NCBI GenBank assembly: GCA_902489665.1
Contig: CABUAT010000002.1
Location: 69,637-133,636 of the forward strand
DNA from: an uncultured Collinsella sp.
GTDB taxonomy: Bacteria; Actinomycetota; Coriobacteriia; Coriobacteriales; Coriobacteriaceae
Reading direction: 5' to 3'
Length of the DNA: 64,000 nt
Positions within the stretch are counted from its first letter, which is position 1. Each line of letters begins with the position of its first letter. Below the pieces are notes generated by a model. That model was given only the letters and a program-made list of their open reading frames with translations, searched no databases and was not told the origin of the DNA. Below, piece after piece: positions 41,092-50,804 of this stretch. The translations under genes were made by a program, and so were the position numbers.

Positions 41092-43332
41092 ATGAACAGC
41101 TTAATTAGGCTCACCGGAGATTTTCAAACCGCAAAGGGCTCGCGACCAGGCTCAATAACGCTACCAGCCAAGGGCGTAGTCACGTCGGATAGAATTAAAC
41201 TAATCCGTAAGAGCCTTGAAACAGTTCTAAACAAGTGGCCCAAAGATGCCATCATCAAAGATGTCTTGATCTCCGTCGAATACCGTCAGATAGTAGCCAA
41301 GAGCAATCGAATTAGAGAAATGCTGAATGGCGGGAAAGACCAAGAACCGGAATTAACTATCCGCGGAGCACGATATCTCGATTTTAACGGGAATCACCCA
41401 AGGCACTTGATGACCCATTACGTGCCCAAAAAAACAATTCTGTCTACTATTGATAAGCTGCACGAGTGCGAGCGAATCGTCGTCAATCATTTTGATGGAC
41501 TGATGAACGCAGACAAGATGCTCGATCTAGTTAAAAATGACATGCTCAAACAGAAATGGAATACAGCCATTTCCAGCACTCTGACCCGCTCGGTCTTTGC
41601 GCAGCTCATACGCGACTGCTATTACGTCAACGAATTTAAGGTGAGAAATCCGCCTACAAGTAAGAACGAGAGTGCCATCGTCACGCTCTTCAAAACCGAA
41701 AGAGAGCCACAGGATCTTTTTGAGGAGTTGCACATTGATGTATCTCCTGCAAATATCTTGGAGAACAGCGTACTCCTGACCGAGGCAGAATATCGCACCC
41801 TTCTCGACCGGGCCCCTTATCTCGTGGCGATGTCAGTTGTTGACCTATCCGACTTCACCCCCATCGATGATGAGAGCCCTGCCTCCACCGCTATCAGCAG
41901 TCTCCCCGAATACCCCACCGACGAGCCCATTATCGGCGTGATAGACACTCCATTTGAAGAGAATTATCCCCCTTACTTTAGCAACTGGGTGGACCACAAA
42001 AACTGTTTGCCCAAGGAAATTCATCCCACTGCACGCGATTTTCGACACGGCACCTGCGTCAGCTCGCTAATCGTTGACGTGCAGGCTCAAAATCCATCCC
42101 TTGACGACCATTGTGGCCACTTTAGGGTTAGACATTTTGGAGTTGCAACCGCAGGCAAATTTAGCTCATTTGCAGTGATGAAACATATTGAGCGCATCGT
42201 CGCGGAAAACCAGGACATCAAAGTTTGGAACATCTCCTTAGGATCAAAGGAAGAGGTGGACCGAAACTCTATTTCGCCTGAAGCAGCACTGCTCGACAAG
42301 TTGCAACAGAAATATGACGTCCTCTTTGTTGTTGCCGGCACTAACCAAGATAAAGGAAAGCCCTCATATCTTGGGTCCCCGGCGGACTCCATTAATGCCC
42401 TCGTTGTTAACGCTGTCAATAGAAATAACGAACCGGCGTCCTACACAAGAAGGGGACCAGTCTTAAGCTTTCATCACAAACCAGACCTCGCGTATTACGG
42501 AGGGGAGAATGACGACCCTCTAATCGCATGTTGCGGAACAGGAGCACAAGGTGCTGCTGGAACCTCCTACGCTGCACCGCTAATCGCCAGAAAAGCAGCG
42601 TATCTAATTTATAAGATGCACTTGAGCTGCGAGCTTGCCAAAGCGCTGCTAATCGATGCGGCATGCGCGTGGACAGTCCCCGAAGACATGGATCGGCTTG
42701 GATATGGTATCGTTCCCGTAAAAATTGAACAGGTACTCGAAACCAGCAACGATGAAATCCGTTTTATGCTGAGCGGCGTGGCCACCGAACGCGAGAATTA
42801 CAACTTCAGCATACCGGTCCCGGTATCTGGAGCATATCATCCCTCGGTAGCCAGAGCGACGTTGTGTTACTTCCCCACTTGCAACAGAAACCAAGGCGTT
42901 GACTACACAGACACTGAACTCGATTTGCATTTTGGGCGCATCGACAACAATGGTCGGATCAAATCGCTTCAACCCAACAATCAAGGCGAAGATGACTGCG
43001 CGACCGACGAGGAAAGAGCCCGAAAACAGCTACGAAAATGGGATAACGTAAAACACATTGCAGAATCGCTGACCAGTCGCAGCAGGGCCAAAAAGGCATA
43101 TAGAAACCCTCTATGGGGCATGATGATTCGAAAATCATCCAGATATCAGAAAGGCTCTCACGCTCCGCAACGCTTTGGTGTCGTAGTCACCATCCACAAC
43201 CTTAAAGGCGAGAATCGCATTGACACTTTTATGCGCCAATGCGCCGCGCTTGGCTGGATAGTTGAACGAGTCGAAATCGACAATGAACTCAAGATCTATG
43301 AACACAGCCAGGTGGAAGTGGAATTCGAGTAG
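41092..43332 (+). CDS. ietS: Subtilisin-like serine protease of an IetAS-like pair (IetS)
   Basis: The 746-residue protein has an N-terminal domain of about 270 residues, then an S8 peptidase domain with the catalytic triad in order: GVIDTPF (Asp285), FRHGTCV (His319) and AGTSYAAP (Ser492). A C-terminal beta-rich domain follows. There is no signal peptide, so it acts in the cytoplasm, unlike most subtilisins. With the upstream AAA ATPase it matches IetAS, where the protease presumably acts after phage sensing. The trigger and substrate are unknown. Confidence 0.85.
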   Translation: MNSLIRLTGDFQTAKGSRPGSITLPAKGVVTSDRIKLIRKSLETVLNKWPKDAIIKDVLISVEYRQIVAKSNRIREMLNGGKDQEPELTIRGARYLDFNGNHPRHLMTHYVPKKTILSTIDKLHECERIVVNHFDGLMNADKMLDLVKNDMLKQKWNTAISSTLTRSVFAQLIRDCYYVNEFKVRNPPTSKNESAIVTLFKTEREPQDLFEELHIDVSPANILENSVLLTEAEYRTLLDRAPYLVAMSVVDLSDFTPIDDESPASTAISSLPEYPTDEPIIGVIDTPFEENYPPYFSNWVDHKNCLPKEIHPTARDFRHGTCVSSLIVDVQAQNPSLDDHCGHFRVRHFGVATAGKFSSFAVMKHIERIVAENQDIKVWNISLGSKEEVDRNSISPEAALLDKLQQKYDVLFVVAGTNQDKGKPSYLGSPADSINALVVNAVNRNNEPASYTRRGPVLSFHHKPDLAYYGGENDDPLIACCGTGAQGAAGTSYAAPLIARKAAYLIYKMHLSCELAKALLIDAACAWTVPEDMDRLGYGIVPVKIEQVLETSNDEIRFMLSGVATERENYNFSIPVPVSGAYHPSVARATLCYFPTCNRNQGVDYTDTELDLHFGRIDNNGRIKSLQPNNQGEDDCATDEERARKQLRKWDNVKHIAESLTSRSRAKKAYRNPLWGMMIRKSSRYQKGSHAPQRFGVVVTIHNLKGENRIDTFMRQCAALGWIVERVEIDNELKIYEHSQVEVEFE

Positions 43333-43494
43333 ACGGAGACTCCAGAGAGTGACGAAATAACCATTACGGTGGTCTCCATCCCCGAGATTGTCCGCCATTG
43401 TGATTGACGCAAACATCAAAACAAGACCGCCATCATTTTCGAACAGTGTGCGTATCACATTATCCCGTCAATGCCACGAAAGAAGGTAAACACT

Positions 43495-44856
43495 ATGAAG
43501 CGAGCTGATGAAGAGCCGACGCCTGAAGCAATTGATACCGCAATCTTTCAGGATCCGCTGCGCCGGCATGGCGAGGTTGAAAGATTCCTGCAAATGCTTC
43601 TTGCCGTAGAGCCTCCCTATACAATTCTTGTCAATGCGCCCTGGGGCTCAGGTAAAACGTTTTTTATAAAACAGATCGAAAGGGTCCTACGAATGGCAAA
43701 TCCGGCGCTCGAGCAGGATGCCGAAAAACTTGATAAGACATTTGGTGACACAGCAAAAGATCTTCTAGCTAACCCGTTTCTACCCATCTACTTCAACGCC
43801 TGGGAAGATGACCATTTCGACAATCCGATCCTGCCCATATTGGCAACAATCGCCATATCTGTAGACGAGTCAACCGTCCGCGAAGAGGAAGACCCCTGGA
43901 GAAGCATCGGCGATATCATTGAGACAACGGCCTCAGTATTTGGGCTAAACCTCAGCGTCAGCAATTTCGTTAAAGACTTTAACGGTGTCGATTTTCTCGA
44001 AGGATACAAAGAGGAGAAGAAGCTCCGAAGTCGAATAGACGAACTCGTAAGAAACTATCTTCCCGGAATCGCGAATCGAGCCGTCATCTTTATCGATGAA
44101 CTCGATCGCTGCCGACCAGAATTCGCTGTAAAGATACTCGAGCAAGCAAAGACTTTGTTTCAGCAAGATAACATTATCGTTGTCTATTCGACTGATATTT
44201 CACAGCTTGCGAATTCGCTCGAAGGAATTTATGGCCCCAATTTTGATGGAGTTAAATACTTAGAGCGCTTTTACGATAAGTGTATAGAACTTAACCCAAT
44301 AAAACCTGCCGACTATCTCTCATTCAAGGGCATTAATACGCAAGCCGGATTCATCTTTGTCAATACAACGGTAGAACTACTTGACTACAAAAAGGCCTCG
44401 CTCCGAGCTTGCAACAGACTAGCAATGTCAATATCAGAACTCTTGAAGTATATTCTCAATAACCAAAACTACTACGGATTAAACGAGGCGTCGCGATTCC
44501 CAAAACAGTCTCTCCTGCCAGCTCTTATTGTTCTAAGCTACTTTGAACCCCTATCTTGGTACGAGGTGAAAGCAGGCAGAAACTATGACGCCGTATACGA
44601 GTTTGCAAGCCACAGCGAACTATTTATTAATTGTCTTGATAGCGCAATCGAAGTTGCTTGGGGGACTAAAAAGGACGAACTCCCCTATAACCAAGATATT
44701 GTGAATAGACGCAAACGCTTTATAGAAGATCTTTGTGCCTTGCTGTATACCGACAACAGATTCGACCCACGAATCGCCGAGCTAAATAACGACGTGTCAT
44801 ATTTCCCGCCCTTAGATATAGCTCTCTTCCACCATTTGGCACCACCTTCGGAATAG
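43495..44856 (+). CDS. KAP-family P-loop NTPase
   Basis: The 453-residue protein has Walker A APWGSGKT (residues 48-55), the KAP-typical FNAWEDD and a Walker B region ending FIDELDRCRPE. KAP NTPases occur in phage-exclusion and mobile-element genes. No long membrane insertion is evident, so this looks like the soluble form. The ATG at 43495 is chosen for AAGAAGG upstream. It follows the ATPase-protease pair by 162 bp on the same strand and may be a third component or an independent defence gene. Confidence 0.8.
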   Translation: MKRADEEPTPEAIDTAIFQDPLRRHGEVERFLQMLLAVEPPYTILVNAPWGSGKTFFIKQIERVLRMANPALEQDAEKLDKTFGDTAKDLLANPFLPIYFNAWEDDHFDNPILPILATIAISVDESTVREEEDPWRSIGDIIETTASVFGLNLSVSNFVKDFNGVDFLEGYKEEKKLRSRIDELVRNYLPGIANRAVIFIDELDRCRPEFAVKILEQAKTLFQQDNIIVVYSTDISQLANSLEGIYGPNFDGVKYLERFYDKCIELNPIKPADYLSFKGINTQAGFIFVNTTVELLDYKKASLRACNRLAMSISELLKYILNNQNYYGLNEASRFPKQSLLPALIVLSYFEPLSWYEVKAGRNYDAVYEFASHSELFINCLDSAIEVAWGTKKDELPYNQDIVNRRKRFIEDLCALLYTDNRFDPRIAELNNDVSYFPPLDIALFHHLAPPSE

Positions 44857-45435
44857 ATGTTAACGCTCGCTAAGAACCCATCTGAGCAAACACCGGGAAC
44901 CGAACACCGTGAACATAATTGAGCAGTTAAGTAAAAGGGCCGCACCTCGAAGACCGGGAGCGCGGCCCTCGCCGTATGATTTACCCAGGCGACCACCTTA
45001 GCGTACTCAGCAAATAAGGGCGAAGAAAGCAATCCCATCCATGACAAAGCATGACAGCAAGGGGGAAGCATCACCCGCCGCGCAGAGGAGATCCAGGTTG
45101 CTCTTTCAGGACTTCGGACACAACTATATGAACGCCGCCGCGATCGAAAGTACCATCCGTCACGAGTGGCTCATTCAGTTCGGCAGCAAATCCAACCGAA
45201 CCAACTATATCCTCATGCAGTACTATCAATTTTTTGTATAGCGCGTTCACTTCCGATGCCCGAACCACTTAAGTCCCGAAACCTCGTTTATCTAAATAAA
45301 CTTAACAAAACACATGGACACCAGCGACCCACGCCATTCCGGCACGAGGGTCCCGCCTAGCGCCCTTACCTTGATAGCAAAGAACCCGAACGCACAAAGC
45401 GGCCCGGGACGTCACCACTAAAGAAAGGACGCGCC
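44857..45435. other. Gene-poor gap after the KAP gene
   Basis: I see no gene with a ribosome-binding site here. A stem GGGCCGC/GCGGCCC near 44939-44970 has a T run only on the minus strand, so it would end a leftward transcript for which no gene is evident. The stretch may be remnants of older insertions. Confidence 0.4.
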
Positions 45436-46140
45436 ATGCCCAGTGACACCATCGCCTACCTACTAAAGTTCGCACCCAAAGAGGCGTACATCGACGACCT
45501 GCTGAACGGTCGCCTCTACATGAACGCGGCCGGCTACTACCATGGCCTGTCTGGCGAACAGGGCGACCCGCTCGAAGCGTCAATAGTTCCTGGGGTACGC
45601 CTCTACGGAAATCACTGTCTGCCCATCTACAGCATGTATACGGTCCGCAAGAACGACACCGTCAACAACTGCGTCCATATCCCAATGCGCATGATCCGGG
45701 AGTTCGGATGCGCAGACGGATGGATCGGCATCGTGCGGTACGACAGCTTCGCGCGTCTTGCCAACAGTCACATCGCCGACGGCGGCAGTAAATACGCCCG
45801 CGGCGCCATCTCCTATGGCACCCCCGGATCAAAGCTGATCGACGAGATGTTCCAGGGCACGGCCTGCAACTTACTTATTAAAACGCCTAAGTACGCTTAC
45901 CGGCGAGAGTATCGAATCATCGGGGCACAGCCGGTCGAGTGCCACCTGAGGCCCGATGCCAAGCACCCTGGCTGCATAATCGAAGAATATGGCCACGCAG
46001 AGCTGGACCTAGGCAGCCAACTCACTGGCTTTTCCTGGAAAAGACAGTGTCGAGCCTCACGGAGGACCAAGGCGGCCTCGCGCTGGAGCTTCCGCAGAGC
46101 GTATAGACAACCCAACGCAGAGCGCATCGCCGCCGAGTAG
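45436..46140 (+). CDS. Unknown protein with a probable C-terminal frameshift
   Basis: The 234-residue frame begins MPSDTIAYLLKFAPKEAYID after AAAGGA and looks coding to about residue 199. Beyond that the ending is arginine/serine-rich and unlike the rest. A +1 shift at the TTTT run (46030-46033) gives a more natural end, FLEKTVSSLTEDQGGLALEL, stopping at 46106. Either the gene is recently shifted or the sequence has an error. No family is recognised. Confidence 0.55.
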   Translation: MPSDTIAYLLKFAPKEAYIDDLLNGRLYMNAAGYYHGLSGEQGDPLEASIVPGVRLYGNHCLPIYSMYTVRKNDTVNNCVHIPMRMIREFGCADGWIGIVRYDSFARLANSHIADGGSKYARGAISYGTPGSKLIDEMFQGTACNLLIKTPKYAYRREYRIIGAQPVECHLRPDAKHPGCIIEEYGHAELDLGSQLTGFSWKRQCRASRRTKAASRWSFRRAYRQPNAERIAAE

Positions 46141-46305
46141 GAAGACAGGGGCTCAACCGTCATCCGTTCCCCTCCCCAACATTCCCCAGAAAGTTCGCTG
46201 ATGTTGACTGGGGTTCCCGTAAAATAAACCGCAACAAAATATGTGCGGAGTGCTGGCCTGGAGCTGCCTTCGGACCCTATTGGCTGCTCACCGAGAGGCT
46301 CCGCT

Positions 46306-47247
46306 ATGAAACGACCCCTTTACTACCTGCTCTGCGCGATCGCGTGCACGTCTATGGTCAGCGCGACGATGCCCATGGCAGCCATTGCGGAAGCCATTCA
46401 GCCTCGAGCGACAACCGAGCAGCAGGCGCAAGCCGACGCCACGAGCATCGACACAGGCAAGGCTGAAGACGGCACCAACACAAATACGACAGCAGATACC
46501 GAAGAGGACAGCACCACAACATCAACCGGCACCAACGCCGTCAATGCGGAAAGCGCTGACGCCACCGCCGCCGCAACCAACACGGCCACCACAGCCCCCA
46601 CCCCATCCCTCCGCGCCCAAACCAACGGCACGCCCGAGGCCATCTCCGCCGCGGCAGAAACCGGCTACGCCCACTCCGCTACCGCAATCCAAAACGGCGT
46701 CACCTTCACCGTCTCGTGGAACGACGCCCCGGCGGGCACCGCGACGACCTCCCACGTAACCCAGACCAACAGATCGTCCCAGGCCAAGGCGCGCATGGAC
46801 GTGCCCACCTATTGGGACGGCGGCAGCCAGGAAAGCGTCTGCGACCCGTCGCGCCAGGCATGGGCCAGCTACTACAGCCTGGGCGCCACCGGCCACGACT
46901 TTACCTTTGACTTCACGGCATCGGGCACGTACCGCATCTACTTCTACTTTATGGACAACGACAGAAACGACCCCCAAAACGACAAGGGGATCTACTACCT
47001 GCGCACCACGGCGGAGGTGACCGTAAACGACGCCGCACGCCCGAGCGTCACGCAGGTCGTCAACAACGCCGTGGCCCAGTGCAGGCAAGAGACAAACGGC
47101 TCGGAGTACGACATGGCGCTGTGGCTCCACGACTGGACGCTCGACCAGCTGGAGTACGACCGCAACCTCAACTGGTGCTCGGCCGAAAGCGGCCTCAAGC
47201 GCCACCAGGGCACCTGCGAGAGCTACCAGCGCATCTACTTGAGTTAG
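46306..47247 (+). pseudogene. Truncated secreted transglutaminase-like protein
   Basis: The 313-residue product has a signal peptide (MKRPLYYLLCAIACTSMVSA), an Ala/Thr-rich low-complexity linker to about residue 110 and a beta-sandwich-like region. Last come the first helices of a transglutaminase-type domain, with HQGTCESYQR matching the nucleophile motif GxCxxYA. It then ends after four residues (IYLS), before the catalytic His and Asp. The 3' end abuts the DUF2806 gene tail to tail with a 4-nt overlap, so the rest was probably lost by insertion. Confidence 0.7.
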
Positions 47248-48215
47248 TCTAAAGGTTTATAAATAACGTCAGTCTCCAGAACTGCATCCATTACGGACAT
47301 GAGCCGATCGTCCATCGGCACGTCAAGAATCTCAATGAGCTCTATCCCCGGTTTCAAAAATTTGGCATAGCCGAGATTAATTTTGATTTTCTCATCCTTA
47401 TTATTTATAAGAAGCACATGAGACGATGAAGAAAATAGATTCAAACCGCCTTTAGGCTCAAGCGTGAACGTTATCCAGTCATTAGACGAAAGTAGTCCCA
47501 GCGAATCCATGGCGACGACAGATTCAAATGAAATTGTGCCCCCATTGTATGTCCAAGAATCATCTTCTGAGGTTTTAAGGAGAACCGGGATTGGAGTAAG
47601 TACCGAATTGGGCCCCACTTTCGCCCATAGACAGCACCGAAGAATTGAAAACAGCTGATTTGCTTCTTCCGAATCCATTTGTTCGAGTATTTTCTTCGTT
47701 CTTTTAGAGCGCGCGCGACCTGATGATACTTCCTGCGAAATCAATTTCGCCCACATCTCCCTCAGATCATCGTCATACGCTGTCTGAGCTCCATGAATAT
47801 CAAGATCAATGCAGGACTCCGATAGTTCATCAACTCTATTCGAATCTGACATTCTTCCCGCGCGCTCAAGAACATTTAGCAAATTATCTGCCTGAGAAGC
47901 GCTTGCGTTATAACCATGGGCCATTAAATATAGCTGACCATCAGTAAAAGTCGGAAACGCCCGTTTATAGATTGCAGCAACATCCGCTATAGAGCTCGCT
48001 TCGATATTCCGTATCTCCGCCTCGTCACGAGCGGCCCCTATGGGGTAAAGAGCCTTACGTGCGCTACGAATAAATCGCGCAGGGAACGACGCAATATCAC
48101 CGCGTCCATTAATGCCTAGGTTAACAGTTGGTTGAAAGGACACGTCATTTGTCGAAATATTTACAGCGCCCGCCTGGGCATTAGCTTTGATATCGTTATT
48201 TTGTAAGTCATTCAT
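47244..48215 (-). CDS. DUF2806-type protein
   Basis: The 323-residue protein has no signal peptide. An N-terminal Asn/Gln-rich region is followed by a helical middle with DDDLREMWAKLISQEVSSG, a segment typical of DUF2806 proteins, and a mixed C-terminal domain. The function is unknown; such genes are common on mobile islands. The ATG at 48215 follows GAGGGGAGA. It is AT-rich against the backbone. The 3' end marks the junction with the truncated transglutaminase-like gene. Confidence 0.65.
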   Translation of the reverse strand: MNDLQNNDIKANAQAGAVNISTNDVSFQPTVNLGINGRGDIASFPARFIRSARKALYPIGAARDEAEIRNIEASSIADVAAIYKRAFPTFTDGQLYLMAHGYNASASQADNLLNVLERAGRMSDSNRVDELSESCIDLDIHGAQTAYDDDLREMWAKLISQEVSSGRARSKRTKKILEQMDSEEANQLFSILRCCLWAKVGPNSVLTPIPVLLKTSEDDSWTYNGGTISFESVVAMDSLGLLSSNDWITFTLEPKGGLNLFSSSSHVLLINNKDEKIKINLGYAKFLKPGIELIEILDVPMDDRLMSVMDAVLETDVIYKPLD

Positions 48216-48678
48216 TGCGTCTCCCCTCATCAGGTAATAAGCGCTCACGCCTGCATTCCACTCATTCCCGTAAGTACCAAATAGGCAATTAGTTTTGAAT
48301 TCTTCTAAACAGTTACACAATTATCGAAATGCGTAAAACTATGGTCCATCTGAATGTGCGCACTAAAGATGTTAACGCACTTTGTAGATTGATTTCCGAT
48401 CTCAGCCGACCACATTGAGCTGATGGCTCGCTCCCGCAGTTAGCCAAACGCCCCCGAGGCCCCATCCGGGATCCAGATAGCAGCAAAAGTTTCCAATTGG
48501 CGCCATGTTCCAGACACTGAACGTCATCTCAAATATTACTATCGCTAGTTATTGCAGAACTGATTTTTGTAGTTGACTTCTTTAAGCGGTAAGCAATAAT
48601 GGCAAGGCCAACTCCGATTATTCGACAAACTGAAGTAAAGCCCAGGTCGATATAGACTCATGAAGCTAGAAAAACGAA

Positions 48679-48712
48679 TGGGCACCGGAACCCATGCTAG
48701 CCCCAGTGCCCA
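48679..48712 (-). terminator. Terminator of the NPCBM-like gene
   Basis: TGGGCAC and GTGCCCA close a hairpin with an inner GG/CC pair, followed on the minus strand by ATTCGTTTTT. The rest of 48216-48793 holds no gene I can support. Confidence 0.6.
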
Positions 48713-48793
48713 CAAGCAATGTTAAAGATGCCGTTTCTCGATATGGTACGTCACTCAAATAAACAAATACGCAATGCCAGTTCAAGTGGCCAC

Positions 48794-49792
48794 TCACTCT
48801 TTAATCAGCTTGACGTTACTAAGCAAAACCGGAATACCATTACCGGTATATCCCTTAGTGGAGTAAACCCTGAACTCAAGCCAATCGAAATCAGATAGAT
48901 CAATTTCATTCGACGGAATGTCAGTAGGTGCGGTATTCATCGTAATGTGGTCCTTTTGCCAAATTACTTTTGAATCGGACCCATCGACAGAGCCCCTTAG
49001 TTCAAGTCTCGCCTCATAGTCCTTCAAGATGCTCGTGTCCTCTACGTATTCAACAGCAATTTTGCCATTCAACGAACGGTACTTCTTGCCGATATAAAAT
49101 GATATAACCGAAGGAGAATCAGCACTATTAGGACGACCAACCCAAGTGTCGTCACTTGAATAACTATTGCCAGCAGTGTCTTTTTGAGAGCCTTCAATCA
49201 ACTCAAAACGACTGGAAGAAGCAACCGTAAGCGAGGTCAATGCCACTTCGGAAACACCTTCGAGCTCATCCAAAAGGTCATTGATTCTTGCCGGATCTTT
49301 CACAATCTTCGAAGCAGTTTTTAAAACGCTCTTCGCTTCATCATACTTTTTAGATGAAACCAGCTCGTTAGCCTGAGCTAAAACCTCATCAGTGTAAGTG
49401 GACGAGTACTCAGCAAAAGCAACAGCACAGTCTCCGGATTTCTTAGAAGCTTTTTGCAATGAAGTTAAAGCTTCTTCATGTTTACCAGAATCCCAGGCAG
49501 CACGAGCATCCGCAAGAACCTGTTTACCGGCTTCCTCATCCTTAAGAGCATTTAGTTCAGCCTCAACATTCGCATAATCTTTATACGCGCTTTCAAGGGC
49601 ATCATTAAGGCTCATGCTTTCTTCCACGGAATCGAAGCGCTTGGACAACTCATCAACTATCTCAGACTGACCATGCAAGTCGCCAAGATACGCTGTCAGG
49701 AGGCACGGAATTATTGCAAACAGGATACCGAAAATGACCGGATGTTTAGCATAAAATCGCGACTCTTTAGAATTGGAATCTTTATCAGCCAT
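48794..49792 (-). CDS. Membrane protein with coiled coil and NPCBM-like domain
   Basis: The 332-residue protein has one membrane helix (HPVIFGILFAIIPCLLTAYLG, about residues 16-36), an alpha-helical, TPR/coiled-coil-like segment (about 45-185) and a C-terminal beta domain. That domain has DDTWVGRPNSADSP, SFYIGKKYRSLNGKIAVEY and a closing strand VLLSNVKLI, close to NPCBM/NEW2 sugar-binding domains. It probably senses or holds carbohydrate. The ATG at 49792 follows GGGGAGA. Confidence 0.68.
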   Translation of the reverse strand: MADKDSNSKESRFYAKHPVIFGILFAIIPCLLTAYLGDLHGQSEIVDELSKRFDSVEESMSLNDALESAYKDYANVEAELNALKDEEAGKQVLADARAAWDSGKHEEALTSLQKASKKSGDCAVAFAEYSSTYTDEVLAQANELVSSKKYDEAKSVLKTASKIVKDPARINDLLDELEGVSEVALTSLTVASSSRFELIEGSQKDTAGNSYSSDDTWVGRPNSADSPSVISFYIGKKYRSLNGKIAVEYVEDTSILKDYEARLELRGSVDGSDSKVIWQKDHITMNTAPTDIPSNEIDLSDFDWLEFRVYSTKGYTGNGIPVLLSNVKLIKE

Positions 49793-50321
49793 TGTCTCCC
49801 CTAACGCAAAACAAACAATATGAGTAACGTGTCTCTCAAAGGCACAAGCATGCCGGGCCACCATTTCAAAAGAAAACAGTGTGACAATCTGTGCAATCAA
49901 TCGGACGAGCCGACAACCAACTTATTACTTCCGGTATTTTGTATAGCTCGATTGTTTAGCGGCATGACAACCCCCAATAATCAGTCGACCAAATTCAATG
50001 GTCAACAAGTGGATGTTAACGTCATGCGCCAGGCAGTGAACGCCTGAAACAATATTACTCCCCGACACTTTAGAAGAGTGCAGCAGTCGAATACTATTCG
50101 TTGAACGGTAGATTGAAAATCAAAGTGCCGAAGTACAGCTTAGGAACATGCAATGTTGACACACCAACGCGGATCGCGCGTAAGTGTTGGTATAAGGGTG
50201 ACGCTCCGGCGCCCGTTTAACGAAGAACGGCCCTCGTTCTAGAATCTCAAATCACCACAACAACAGGTTCTGAGAAAGTACGAAGACCGCTGCGGAAATC
50301 TTGTTAGACCCGACGCCGGAC

Positions 50322-50610
50322 ATGCACGCCATGCCCCGTTTCGGCGACGGCGACATAGACATGCAGGAGCTGTTTCGCAGACTCACCGAGCAGACGTGAA
50401 CGCCGTGATGGACGCCGAGGCAGACCAGCTGTGCGGTGGCGACAACGGCCACCGGAAGCGCGGTCTCACCACCTGCGTCGGCACGCTGACGCTACGCATC
50501 CCCAAGCTGCGCTCCGGCAGCTTCTTCCCTGAGGACGTGCTCGTGCGCTACCAGCGCGTCGACGGCGCCCTCGTGGCCGCCGCGGCCGAGATCCAGGTAC
50601 TTCTCGGAGG
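50322..50610 (+). pseudogene. IS256-family transposase fragment (right)
   Basis: Two short frames together match the N-terminus of a Mutator/IS256 transposase: MPRFGDGDIDMQELFRRLTEQ, then after a 1-nt shift near 50396 VNAVMDAEADQLC. GTLTLRIPKLRSGSFFPEDV and YQRVDGALVAA follow. It stops matching near 50600. It is shifted, internally deleted and lacks the DDE domain. From 49793 to this fragment I see no supported gene. Confidence 0.7.
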
Positions 50611-50615
50611 TAAGG

Positions 50616-50747
50616 ATGAACGAGCTCTACGACGACGGGCGCACTCGGGGAATCGACGGTCCCGTCAAGCGGGCGCGGCTTGAGGCGGAAGCCAGGAAGA
50701 TGCTCGAGTCCGGCCTCGAGCTTGCGGACAGGGTCGAGCCGGCATAG
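50616..50747 (+). CDS. Small unknown gene, 43 residues
   Basis: An ATG with CGGAGGT 4 nt upstream opens a 43-residue frame starting MNELYDDGRTRGIDGPVKRA and rich in Glu, Arg and Leu (helical). It begins right where the transposase match stops, so it could be the start of a gene cut by the IS or a chance frame. Confidence 0.3.
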   Translation: MNELYDDGRTRGIDGPVKRARLEAEARKMLESGLELADRVEPA

Positions 50748-50804
50748 GATATCAACCATATTCCGGATTCTAGGACACCGAGCCGACTCGCTTCGGATCG
50801 GGCT

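Noticed and set aside
45041..45241. 66-codon plus-strand frame
   Set aside because: No ribosome-binding site and no recognisable features; lies in a remnant-rich gap.
49820..50047. 75-codon plus-strand frame, with a shorter frame from 49964
   Set aside because: No ribosome-binding site for either start and the first part overlaps the leader of the NPCBM-like gene.
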